A program made the position numbers and the translations under genes. Shown here piece after piece: positions 17,627 to 24,998 of a stretch of 64,000 nucleotides of DNA; the stretch's first letter is position 1; every line of letters begins with the position of its first letter. The notes beneath the pieces were generated by a model. It saw nothing but the letters and a program-made list of their open reading frames with translations. It was not told the DNA's origin and ran no database searches. Source of the DNA: Actinomycetes bacterium (GTDB lineage: Bacteria > Actinomycetota > Acidimicrobiia > Acidimicrobiales > JAMCPL01); the NCBI GenBank assembly GCA_021816935.1, contig JAKAWR010000007.1, positions 1-64,000 of the forward strand, given 5' to 3'.

Positions 17627-19207
17627 ATGGCAGAAGAAGAGGTGGTGGTGGCGACGCGTTCCGGCGATCTGCGGGCGCGGAACGTTGGTGGCACTTGGGT
17701 GCTGTGCGGCATCCCGTATGCCCGCCCGCCCGTGGGCGACATGCGGTTCCGGCCCCCCGAGCCGGAGGTCCCGTGGAAGGGCGTCCGGGAGGCGCAGTTC
17801 TTAGGGCCGATCGCTCCGCAACCCGATCCCTTACCGGGAATGAGCATCCAGGGGGACCCGACGTCCTGGGACGAAGACTGCCTGACGCTGAACGTCTGGA
17901 CTCCGGGCCTTGACGACCGGCGCAGGCCTGTCATGGTCTGGATACACGGGGGAGGCTTCACCACGGGAAGCGGGGCGCAGGTGATCTATCGTGGCGAGAG
18001 ACTGGCTAGGCGATCCGATGTGGTTGTCGTGACCATCAACTACCGGCTGGGGTCACTCGGCTTCCTCACTCACGACCAGCTTGCGGTCGGAGATCCGGGC
18101 TCGGCTGCCCGCGGCAACTGGGGTCTGCTCGATCAGGTGGCGGCGCTTCAATGGGTGAGAGACTCCATTGGCGCGCTTGGCGGCGATCCGGGCAACGTCA
18201 CGATCTTTGGCGAATCGGCAGGTGGGATGAGCGTCGCGGCGCTGATGTGTGCGGACCTTGCTGCTGGGCTCTACCACAAGGCGATCATCGAGAGTGGCCC
18301 TCCCGTGAGTATGGCGTTTGCAGAGGCGGCGGCACGCGCGGAGAGGATCGCAGGCTACTGCGGTGTCGACCCCCCCATGTCACGCGAAGGCCTGCTCGTT
18401 CCTTCCGCCGGGGATTTCGTCAAGGCGGATCAGCGCCTCGGTTCCGAGGTGATGCGGGACGGCGCGATGCCGCTCCCGCACCTACCCACCGTCGACGGGC
18501 ATCTCTTCGGTGAGCCGTTACCCGATCTGGTGACGGCCGGGCTGGAGGCCAAGGTCCCGTTGCTGATCGGGACGAACAGGGACGAGACGTCGTTCTTCAT
18601 GGCAGAGCAGCTTATGGGGGACGTGCTCCAGCCCGAGCGCCTGATGAAGCGCTTGGCGCGCTACGGTGGAGAGCGCGCGGCGGAGATACTTCTCAGCGCA
18701 TACGAGAAGGCGCGAGGGGGGCGCGGCCAGTCGACCACGTCCGCAGCCATCTGGACGGCTATCACTACCGATTTCGTGTTCAGGCTGCCGAGCCTGGAGA
18801 TGGCCCGTTGCCACCAGCGCCACGCTCCCGTTTTCGTTTACCGTTTCGACAGGTTGTCTCCTGCCTTCGGAGGCGTCCTCGGTTCATGCCATGCTCTGGA
18901 GGTGCCGTTTGTCTTCGGAACCGTCGAGGAGGAAGCGGTCCAGCCGTTTACCGGCGGGGGCGAAGAGGTCGAAGAACTGTCGAGGCGGATGCAGGATTCC
19001 TGGGCGACTTTCGCCCGTACCGGCGACCCGTCCTGCGAGGGTACGGGCACATGGCCAACCTACAGCGATGATCGTCCTACGATGATCTTTGGTCCCGATG
19101 TCCGTGCCGTGGACGATCCCGGACGCGAGGAGCGGCTGGCTTGGGATGAAGCCGGGGTGACCATCCCCCCGGGCCTCCACCATGCCGGCGGGGACGAGGA
19201 CATCTGA
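17627..19207 (+). CDS. Type-B carboxylesterase / lipase
   Basis: A 526-residue alpha/beta hydrolase of the cholinesterase-like carboxylesterase family, probably cytoplasmic because no signal peptide is seen. The oxyanion motif is WIHGGGFTTGSG, the nucleophile Ser (residue 197) is in FGESAGG, the acidic residue is probably in GTNRDETSFF, and the His is in GSCHALEVPFVFG. EDCLTLNVWTP is the second family signature. The natural substrate is unknown. It stands alone, divergent from the flavoprotein gene. Confidence 0.92.
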   Translation: MAEEEVVVATRSGDLRARNVGGTWVLCGIPYARPPVGDMRFRPPEPEVPWKGVREAQFLGPIAPQPDPLPGMSIQGDPTSWDEDCLTLNVWTPGLDDRRRPVMVWIHGGGFTTGSGAQVIYRGERLARRSDVVVVTINYRLGSLGFLTHDQLAVGDPGSAARGNWGLLDQVAALQWVRDSIGALGGDPGNVTIFGESAGGMSVAALMCADLAAGLYHKAIIESGPPVSMAFAEAAARAERIAGYCGVDPPMSREGLLVPSAGDFVKADQRLGSEVMRDGAMPLPHLPTVDGHLFGEPLPDLVTAGLEAKVPLLIGTNRDETSFFMAEQLMGDVLQPERLMKRLARYGGERAAEILLSAYEKARGGRGQSTTSAAIWTAITTDFVFRLPSLEMARCHQRHAPVFVYRFDRLSPAFGGVLGSCHALEVPFVFGTVEEEAVQPFTGGGEEVEELSRRMQDSWATFARTGDPSCEGTGTWPTYSDDRPTMIFGPDVRAVDDPGREERLAWDEAGVTIPPGLHHAGGDEDI

Positions 19208-19409
19208 GCGCGCCTCGGGTCCGCCTGCCTGCCCTGCTCGCCCGCACCCGTGGCTGGCGGACTCGCTCCGTCGTAGTTGTCGAGGTCTAAACGGCTGCAT
19301 TCGCCGGCCGGGCTTTCTTGCTCCGCCGGACGCAGCTGGAACCGGAGTACCGGCAGTGTGGCCTGTATCCTGATGGAAGGTGGGCGAGTCCCGGAAGGAC
19401 TGCCCGCTC

Positions 19410-19482
19410 GGGGGTGTAGCCCAATGGCAGAGGCAAGGCGCTTAAACCGCCTCCAGTGAGGGTTCGACTCCCTCCACCCCCA
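19410..19482 (+). tRNA. Unusual class I tRNA with anticodon UAA (Leu by anticodon)
   Basis: The cloverleaf folds fully: acceptor GGGGGTG/CACCCCC, a D-arm, anticodon stem AGGCG/CGCCT with loop CTTAAAC (U33, anticodon TAA, A37), and T-arm GAGGG-TTCGACT-CCCTC with discriminator A. The variable region is only five bases (CCAGT), whereas bacterial tRNA-Leu normally has a long class II variable arm, as the tRNA-Leu(CAA) at 58203-58286 does. By anticodon it would read UUA, but its amino acid identity is open. CCA is not encoded in full (ACC then G). Confidence 0.75.
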
Positions 19483-19493
19483 CCGTAGGTGCC

Positions 19494-19826
19494 ATGGCGC
19501 GAACGCCGCTACTTCCGAAGTCGGCCATAGCAGGCCAACCCGGCATCCCCTCAGCCGGTGCGGGGCTGATCGTTCGCACCGACGACGGCTGCCTTGTTGT
19601 GCTGCCCGTGGTCAGCCCGAGCGTGCAAAGCAACCCGTCCATGATCGAGGTCACCCACGATGGCGGACGTTCCTGGACTGCCGCAACCGGTATCTGTATT
19701 GACGAGAACAGCCGGCCCGTACGCAACTTTGTCCAGCGTCTACCGGCTACGTCGGATAGCGGTGGAGCCGTGTGTTCTTGTCGAGAAGGTGGCGCCGCTG
19801 CCGCGTGTTCGTGTAACATTGCCCGG
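19494..19826 (+). other. Gap holding an Asp-box-like reading-frame remnant
   Basis: Between the tRNA and the next gene an open frame, in phase with the downstream CDS, encodes EVTHDGGRSWTAATG. This resembles the Asp-box (BNR) repeat S-x-D-G-G-x-T-W of beta-propeller proteins. It lacks a plausible signal or full propeller and is probably a decayed gene end. The downstream gene has its own promoter and start at 19827. Confidence 0.25.
19814..19819 (+). promoter_or_regulatory. -10 box TAACAT for the coiled-coil LytM-like gene (leaderless)
   Basis: TAACAT ends 7 nt before ATG 19827. This decides the start against the longer open frame reaching back to 19494. Confidence 0.5.
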
Positions 19827-21182
19827 ATGTTTGCAGGGCGTAGAACCCAAGGGACCGACCGGCGACGTCGCGGGATCGCGCGCGGGGCTGGCGAGCCGTC
19901 CGGGGCGGCACGCGCCGTGGGCGCGGCGCGCTCGTTCGGCGCAGCGCCCGCCTTGAGCACAGGACGCGCCCTCGTCACGATACTGCCGGCTCTGTGCCTG
20001 CTGGCGGCCTCCGCAACCCTGGTAACGCGGGCGGGGTCACGGCCAGCGTGGGCCGGCGGCGTCGGTGCGGATCAGGCCCGGGTGGCTTCTCTCCGACAGC
20101 AGATCGCCGCACAAGGGTCGTTGCTCCAGACTCTCGTGAGCCGCTACGACCAGGCGCAGAGCCACGAGAGGCAGCTGGAGGCTCAGATAGCCCGGACGAA
20201 ATCGCAGCTCGCGGCCGACCGGGTGGCGCAGTCCAAGGCCGAGGTGGATCTGCGGCGTCTCGCCGTGGACTGGTACATATCAGGTTCCGAAACGAGTTCG
20301 TTCCTCCAGATGTTCGAGGGGAGCAGCATCACCTCCTCCATGGCAGGCCAGGAGTACAGCCAGGTGGCCAATGCAGGCCTGCAGGACGCGATCGACAGCG
20401 TGAAGAACGATGAGCATCATTCTCGTTCTGCGGAGGTACTGCTTGGCTCAGAAGTGGGCCAGACGCGAACGCTTCTCAAACAGCTCGCGGCGTCACGCAG
20501 CCAGGCACAAGCCGCACTCGCCAAGGACGACGCCCTCCTCGCCAGCGCCAAGGGCAACCTCCAAACGCTCCTGGCCGCAGTCGACGCGCAGAGGGCCGCT
20601 GCGGAGCGGGCACAGGAGGAGGCAATGGCGCAGCAGGCAGCTGCAGCAGCTGCCGCGGCGCAGAATCCGGTCACGCCCGGCCCGACCGCCTCGCCGGGCA
20701 GTTACACGAATCCTCTCCAGATGGTCAGCTACCTCAGCCTTTCGCGGATCGATCAAGGAGTCGATTACTGCGGCTCGGGCCCGATCCTGGCTCTCGGCGA
20801 CGGGGTGGTGTTGAGTACTTACAACAGTGGATGGCCGGGTGGCACGTTCATTACCTACCGCCTCACGGACGGCCCTGCTGCAGGGCTCGTTGTATATGCC
20901 GCGGAGGATATCTACCCCTCGGTGTCCACGGGCCAGACGGTGACAACGGGGAGCGCAATCGGGACGATGTACGAAGGCTCGAGCTGTATCGAGACGGGGT
21001 GGGCGGATCCCTCGGGTGACGGGGTGACCATGGCTTACGATTACGGCCAGTACTCGGGTGGGAACACGACGGCATTCGGAGCGAACTTCTCGCAGCTTCT
21101 CGGCTTGCTCGGGGCACCGCAGGGCATAATGCAGAACAATCCTCCGACGGGATCGCTGCCGCCGAACTGGCCGCAGTGGTGA
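19827..21182 (+). CDS. Secreted coiled-coil protein with degenerate LytM/M23-like domain
   Basis: A 451-residue protein. A basic, Ala-rich N-terminus leads to a hydrophobic segment (about 50-75) that can act as signal or anchor. Heptad-rich coiled coil follows (about 85-215 and 225-275, with an Ala/Gln run), then a Pro/Thr linker and a C-terminal domain (about 295-430). RIDQGVDYCGSGPILALGDG resembles the start of an M23 peptidase fold, but the zinc ligands (H-x3-D and H-x-H) are missing. The layout matches EnvC/NlpD-type or RipC-like cell-wall factors, in which a dead LytM domain activates amidases. That role is inference. The convergent methyltransferase gene ends 16 bp away. Confidence 0.75.
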   Translation: MFAGRRTQGTDRRRRGIARGAGEPSGAARAVGAARSFGAAPALSTGRALVTILPALCLLAASATLVTRAGSRPAWAGGVGADQARVASLRQQIAAQGSLLQTLVSRYDQAQSHERQLEAQIARTKSQLAADRVAQSKAEVDLRRLAVDWYISGSETSSFLQMFEGSSITSSMAGQEYSQVANAGLQDAIDSVKNDEHHSRSAEVLLGSEVGQTRTLLKQLAASRSQAQAALAKDDALLASAKGNLQTLLAAVDAQRAAAERAQEEAMAQQAAAAAAAAQNPVTPGPTASPGSYTNPLQMVSYLSLSRIDQGVDYCGSGPILALGDGVVLSTYNSGWPGGTFITYRLTDGPAAGLVVYAAEDIYPSVSTGQTVTTGSAIGTMYEGSSCIETGWADPSGDGVTMAYDYGQYSGGNTTAFGANFSQLLGLLGAPQGIMQNNPPTGSLPPNWPQW

Positions 21183-21198
21183 GGCGCCGCGTTCCGGC

Positions 21199-21807
21199 TC
21201 AGCGGGCGGGACGGACGGCCCAGGCGACGAGGTTGACCGCAGGTACCTCGAGATCGCCGTGGGCGTGGTCTTCGCGGTAGAGACGAAGTATCTCGAGGCC
21301 CGCAAGAGCCCCTGCCAGCATCTCCTCGGTGTACAGTCGTTCGGGGTCGGGCGGTCCTGCGATGCCCAGGGAGTCGAGGTGGTGCCCGACGACGAAAAGG
21401 TGCCCCCCTGTGTCGACGGCACCGGTAGCCGCTGCGAAGAGGCTGGTTCGCAAGGTCGGCTCCGTATGGATGTTGGCCATCACCACCAGGTCGTACCGAA
21501 ATCCTCCCCCGAGGTGCTGCTCGATGTCTCCGGCTACAGTTGTTACGTCGAGGCCTTCGGAGGCGGCCCGTTCGCCAAGGCGGTCGAGGGCAACGCTGGA
21601 GAGATCTACCGCCGTGACATCCCAGCCAGCACGTGCGAGCCAGAGGCTATTGCGCCCCTCGCCTGCTCCCAGATCAACGGCCCGCCCAGGTTCGAGGTCT
21701 CCTGCCAGTTCGACGAGCGCCTCGTCCGGGTCCATTCTCCACATCCGATCCGTTGTCGCGTATCGCTCGTTCCATTCGTGTTGTCCGGCAGGTGCGAAGG
21801 ACTCCAT
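21199..21807 (-). CDS. SAM-dependent methyltransferase (class I, TehB/UbiG-like)
   Basis: A 202-residue protein from ATG 21807, beginning HEWNERYATTDRMWRMDPDE and then the SAM-binding motif AVDLGAGEGRNSLWLARAGW. The acidic residue after strand 2 is in VTAVDLSSVALDRL, and motif III is in YDLVVMANIHTEP. Such small enzymes methylate diverse small molecules or tellurite-type oxyanions; the substrate is unknown. ATG 21846 is an alternative start adding 13 residues. It is divergent from the TIGR03084 gene, 64 bp apart. Confidence 0.85.
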   Translation of the reverse strand: MESFAPAGQHEWNERYATTDRMWRMDPDEALVELAGDLEPGRAVDLGAGEGRNSLWLARAGWDVTAVDLSSVALDRLGERAASEGLDVTTVAGDIEQHLGGGFRYDLVVMANIHTEPTLRTSLFAAATGAVDTGGHLFVVGHHLDSLGIAGPPDPERLYTEEMLAGALAGLEILRLYREDHAHGDLEVPAVNLVAWAVRPAR

Positions 21808-21859
21808 GTGATTACAGCCTAACCGTTCCCCCGGTTCGGCGCCCATCGGCAGGGTCTGG

Positions 21860-21865
21860 TAGTTT
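21860..21865 (+). promoter_or_regulatory. -10 box TAGTTT for the TIGR03084 gene (leaderless)
   Basis: TAGTTT ends 6 nt before GTG 21872; no Shine-Dalgarno sequence is present. Confidence 0.5.
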
Positions 21866-21871
21866 GACGGA

Positions 21872-22681
21872 GTGACAGAATCGAAATCCCCGGAGTGGTG
21901 GCCGGCTCTCCTGGATGACATCCAGGCCGAGCATTCAGATCTCGACACGGTAGTATCGCAGGCCGATGAGGCCGCCTGGCTGGCGGCAACTCCGGCCGAG
22001 GGGTGGGATGTCCGGGACTGCATAGGGCATCTTGCGTACTTCGATTGGGCTGCCCGCCTGGCGATCCAGGAACCGGACGAGTTCGAGGCTCACGTGAACG
22101 AGGCGCTGGCGGGGACCTTCAACCCCGTTGACGAGCATCTCGAGCGGAGCCGGTCGATGCCGGCTCGCGAGGTGCTCTCCTGGTGGCGCGAAGAGCGGGC
22201 CGCGTTGCTCGGGACGCTTCGCATCCTGGATCCGGGAGAGCGGATAGCGTGGTACGGCCCTTCGATGGGAGCGCGGTCGTTCGTTACCGCAAGGCTCATG
22301 GAGACGTGGGCCCACGGTCAGGACGTGTGTGACGCACTGGGTGCGACCCGGGTCCCGACGGTCCGCTTGAGGCACATCGCCGATCTCGGCTTCAGGACGC
22401 GTGGGTTTTCCTACGTGGTGCGCGGGCGGGAGGCGCCCGCAACGGCGGTACGCGTCGAACTCGTTGGTCCCGGTGGCGAAGACTGGTCGTGGGGAGACGA
22501 GGGCGCTGCCAACTTGGTGTCGGGGCCAGCGTTGGATTTTTGCCTGACCGTCACGCAGCGCATCAATGTTGCCGACACGATGCTTATCGTCAAGGGGGAC
22601 GAGGCGACGGAGTGGATGGGGATCGCTCAGGCTTTTGCCGGGCCGCCGGGGCCGGGACGCCCGCCGAAGAGAGCGGCCTGA
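21872..22681 (+). CDS. TIGR03084-family metal-binding protein (DinB/mycothiol-isomerase-like)
   Basis: A 269-residue protein starting with GTG. The N-terminal four-helix DinB-like domain carries the family's conserved segments: WDVRDCIGHLAYFDWAARLA (metal His), FNPVDEHLERSRSMPAREVL and METWAHGQDVCDALG (second metal His). A C-terminal SCP2-like/wHTH part ends in a Pro-rich tail. Relatives are found in actinobacteria and are related to mycothiol-dependent maleylpyruvate isomerases; their reaction is not established. Convergent with the malyl-CoA-lyase-like gene, with only 3 bp between the stops. Confidence 0.85.
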   Translation: MTESKSPEWWPALLDDIQAEHSDLDTVVSQADEAAWLAATPAEGWDVRDCIGHLAYFDWAARLAIQEPDEFEAHVNEALAGTFNPVDEHLERSRSMPAREVLSWWREERAALLGTLRILDPGERIAWYGPSMGARSFVTARLMETWAHGQDVCDALGATRVPTVRLRHIADLGFRTRGFSYVVRGREAPATAVRVELVGPGGEDWSWGDEGAANLVSGPALDFCLTVTQRINVADTMLIVKGDEATEWMGIAQAFAGPPGPGRPPKRAA

Positions 22682-22684
22682 GCG

Positions 22685-23623
22685 CTACGCTGGGCTGCGC
22701 TGGAGGCCGGCTCGCTCGCCGCGCTTTACAAACTTGGTGGCCATCTTCCGGCTCGCCTCGTCGATCATCTCGTCGCCGAACATGACAGCTCCCATCCGTT
22801 GCTGCTCGGTAGCCTCCCGGTAGGCATCGAGAATGGCGTGAGCCTTGTCGAACTGCTCCTGGGTGGGTGAGTAGACCTCGTTGAGCACCGTTACCTGGTC
22901 CGGGTTGAGCGCCCACTTGCCGTCGTAGCCGAGCACTCGCGTGCGCTGGGAGAACTCCCTCAGGCCGTCAAGGTCCCGGATCTTGAGGTAGGGGCCATCG
23001 ATCACCTGTAGGCCGTGGGCCCGCCCCGCCATGAGGATCTTCGAGAAAACGTAGTGGAAGTGGTCTCCGGGATACTCCGGGATTGACACCCCTCCCGTGA
23101 GTACCGGCATCTCCATCGAGGCGGCGAAGTCGGCGGGCCCGAAGATGATCGTCTCCAGGCGGGGCGAAGCAGCGCAGATCTCCTCCACGTTAATGAGCCC
23201 CCGTGTCGTCTCGATCTGTGCCTCTATACCGACATGGCCCTGCGGCAGGCCGCAGTTGGCTTCGATCTGGGCCAGCAGCATGTCGGTGGCAATGATCTCC
23301 GCGGCCGACTGGACCTTCGGGAGCATGATCTCGTCGAGCCTCTCGCCGGACTTGGAGACGACCTCGATGATGTCACCGTAGGTCCATTTCGTGTCCCAGG
23401 CGTTGACCCTCACGCACAGCACCCGGTCATCCCAGCCGAGAGTCTGGATGGCGTTTGCAACTTTGTCCCGGGCTGACTCCTTCTCGAGCGGGGCGACTGA
23501 GTCCTCGAGGTCGAGAAACGTCATGTCGGAAGGCACCGTGGGTGCCTTCCGGAGGAATTTTTCGTTGGAGCCCGGCACGGAAAGGCATGAGCGGCGCGGC
23601 AGTTCTCTGGTTCGTTCAGACAT
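22685..23623 (-). CDS. HpcH/HpaI (CitE-like) CoA-ester lyase, malyl-CoA lyase type
   Basis: A 312-residue TIM-barrel protein. RSCLSVPGSNEKFLRKA opens the family, FLDLEDSVAPLEKESAR carries the metal-binding acid region, and GIEAQIETTRGLINVEEI plus IFGPADFAASM complete the active site. VLGYDGKWALNPDQV is characteristic of L-malyl-CoA/beta-methylmalyl-CoA and citramalyl-CoA lyases. It probably cleaves or forms a 3-hydroxyacyl-CoA such as malyl-CoA; citramalyl-CoA or methylmalyl-CoA are alternatives. A possible TAAGGT -10 box lies 8 nt before the ATG. Confidence 0.88.
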   Translation of the reverse strand: MSERTRELPRRSCLSVPGSNEKFLRKAPTVPSDMTFLDLEDSVAPLEKESARDKVANAIQTLGWDDRVLCVRVNAWDTKWTYGDIIEVVSKSGERLDEIMLPKVQSAAEIIATDMLLAQIEANCGLPQGHVGIEAQIETTRGLINVEEICAASPRLETIIFGPADFAASMEMPVLTGGVSIPEYPGDHFHYVFSKILMAGRAHGLQVIDGPYLKIRDLDGLREFSQRTRVLGYDGKWALNPDQVTVLNEVYSPTQEQFDKAHAILDAYREATEQQRMGAVMFGDEMIDEASRKMATKFVKRGERAGLQRSPA

Positions 23624-23677
23624 AGTTACAAACCTTACTATGGACCAGCCGGCTGGGGCCTACGGCTCCCCCTTCCG

Positions 23678-23730
23678 CCCCTTTCCCCTTTCCCCTTTCC
23701 CCTTTCCCCTTTCCCCTTTCCCCTTTCCCC
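23678..23730. repeat. Heptanucleotide tandem repeat (CCCCTTT)7
   Basis: Seven uninterrupted copies of CCCCTTT plus CCCC form a polypyrimidine tract in the promoter-side gap between two divergent genes (23624-23858). Such tracts can slip during replication or adopt non-B DNA. Confidence 0.95.
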
Positions 23731-23774
23731 TGTGCCCCTGGCCTCGTTCCCCTGTGCCCCTGGCCTCGTTCCCC
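23731..23774. repeat. 22-bp perfect tandem duplication
   Basis: Two identical 22-bp units beginning TGTGCCCCTGGCCTC follow the heptanucleotide tract without a gap, making one 97-bp pyrimidine-rich repeat block between 23678 and 23774. Confidence 0.95.
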
Positions 23775-23846
23775 GGCCCCGGGAGTGCCTCGTACCCGCT
23801 ACCACGCCCGCGGCGACCTCACGGTGCGGGTGCTGGCGCCTGGTGT

Positions 23847-23852
23847 TAGGGT
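23847..23852 (+). promoter_or_regulatory. -10 box TAGGGT for the LLM oxidoreductase (leaderless)
   Basis: TAGGGT ends 6 nt before ATG 23859. The pyrimidine repeat block lies 72-170 bp upstream of this box. Confidence 0.5.
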
Positions 23853-23858
23853 TGGGGC

Positions 23859-24869
23859 ATGTTGATCGACGGAGCAATAGGATTCGGCGACTCCCACCAG
23901 GTGGGAGTGCAGGCGAGAAGGTTGGAGGATGCAGGGTACGCCGGAGTGTGGTGTCCGGAGACGGGTCACGACCCCTTCTTTACGCTGCTCATGGGAGCAG
24001 AGCACACCGAGAGGCTGCAGCTCGGGACGGGCATTGCTGTTGCCTTTGCGCGCAACCCCATGACCATGGCGGTGCTGGCCAACGACCTGCAGAACCTATC
24101 AAGGGGGCGCTTCATGCTCGGGATGGGCTCGCAGATCAAGGCGCACATAGAGAAGCGGTTCTCGATGCCCTGGTCGCATCCGGCTCCCCGCATGCGGGAG
24201 TTCATTCTTGCGATGCGGGAGATCTGGCGGTGCTGGAACGAGGGAGGGAAGCTTTCATTCTCGGGGGATTTCTATACCCACAGGCTGATGACCCCGTTCT
24301 TCAATCCGGGGCCCAACCAGTACGGGACACCCAAGGTTTTCTTGGCCGCAGTCGGTCCGATCATGACCGAGGTTGCGGGCGAGGTCGCTGACGGGCTACT
24401 CGTGCATGGATTTACCACTGAGCGTTACCTGCGGGAGGTAACCATGCCGGCTCTGGAGAAAGGGCTGGCCAAGGCGGGCCGGGACCGGAAGGACTTTGAG
24501 ATCGCGTACCCGGGATTCGTACTCACCGGTGACAGTGCCCAGCAGGCGGAGGCGTCGGTTCAGCTTGCAAAGTCCCAGATATCCTTCTATGGTTCTACCC
24601 CTGCCTACCGGGGCGTGCTGGAGCTGCACGGCTGGGGCGACCTCCAGACCGAGCTGAACGTACTGTCCAAGCAGGGCGAGTGGGCGAAAATGGCCGAGCT
24701 CATAGACGACGACGTCCTGGATGCGTTCGCGATCCGTTGCGAGCCCAAGGAGATCCCCTACAAGGTTTACGAGCGTTTCGGCGGCCTAGTCGACCGGTTC
24801 AGCCTCTACTCGATGTACGACATCGACACGGCGCACTGGAAGAAGGTGATGGCCGAGCTGGAGGGCTAG
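23859..24869 (+). CDS. F420-dependent LLM-class oxidoreductase (TIGR03617-like)
   Basis: A 336-residue luciferase-like TIM barrel. YAGVWCPETGHDPF, LQLGTGIAVAFARNPMTMA and LSRGRFMLGMGSQIKAHIEKR are the typical N-terminal blocks; FLAAVGPIMTEVAGEVADGL is the cofactor/active-site block. Proteins of this group use coenzyme F420 in actinobacteria. The substrate is unknown. It follows the malyl-CoA-lyase-like gene divergently, so co-function in acyl-CoA or lipid metabolism is possible but unproven. Confidence 0.9.
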   Translation: MLIDGAIGFGDSHQVGVQARRLEDAGYAGVWCPETGHDPFFTLLMGAEHTERLQLGTGIAVAFARNPMTMAVLANDLQNLSRGRFMLGMGSQIKAHIEKRFSMPWSHPAPRMREFILAMREIWRCWNEGGKLSFSGDFYTHRLMTPFFNPGPNQYGTPKVFLAAVGPIMTEVAGEVADGLLVHGFTTERYLREVTMPALEKGLAKAGRDRKDFEIAYPGFVLTGDSAQQAEASVQLAKSQISFYGSTPAYRGVLELHGWGDLQTELNVLSKQGEWAKMAELIDDDVLDAFAIRCEPKEIPYKVYERFGGLVDRFSLYSMYDIDTAHWKKVMAELEG

Positions 24870-24986
24870 CCGGCCAGGTTATCCAGGCCATCTACCTGGT
24901 ACGTTGATCCCTGGCTGAGCGATCCTTCCCAAGGGAGGCCGCGGTGGTCCGGCCCACCCTTTTCGTATACCTGCCGGGTCGTTTGC

Positions 24987-24992
24987 TAGATT
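24987..24992 (+). promoter_or_regulatory. -10 box TAGATT for leuS (leaderless)
   Basis: TAGATT ends 6 nt before ATG 24999. The 129 bp upstream gap shows no convincing T-box. Confidence 0.5.
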
Positions 24993-24998
24993 GCCCCT

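Noticed and set aside
19442-19978. Minus-strand frame of 178 codons over the tRNA and gene start
   Set aside because: It runs antisense through the tRNA (typical VEGVEPSLEAV artefact) and across the promoter of the real gene.
23678-23774. CRISPR-like repeats
   Set aside because: Units are directly adjacent with no spacers; no cas genes in the window.
23638-23877. Frame coding Gly-Lys-Glu-Arg repeats
   Set aside because: It is the translated pyrimidine repeat block with no protein-like features.
24870-24998. Possible T-box leader before leuS (GGGAGGCCGCGGTGG)
   Set aside because: The order of bases does not match the T-box AGGGTGGNACCGCG motif, no specifier loop is visible, and a leaderless promoter sits directly at the ATG.
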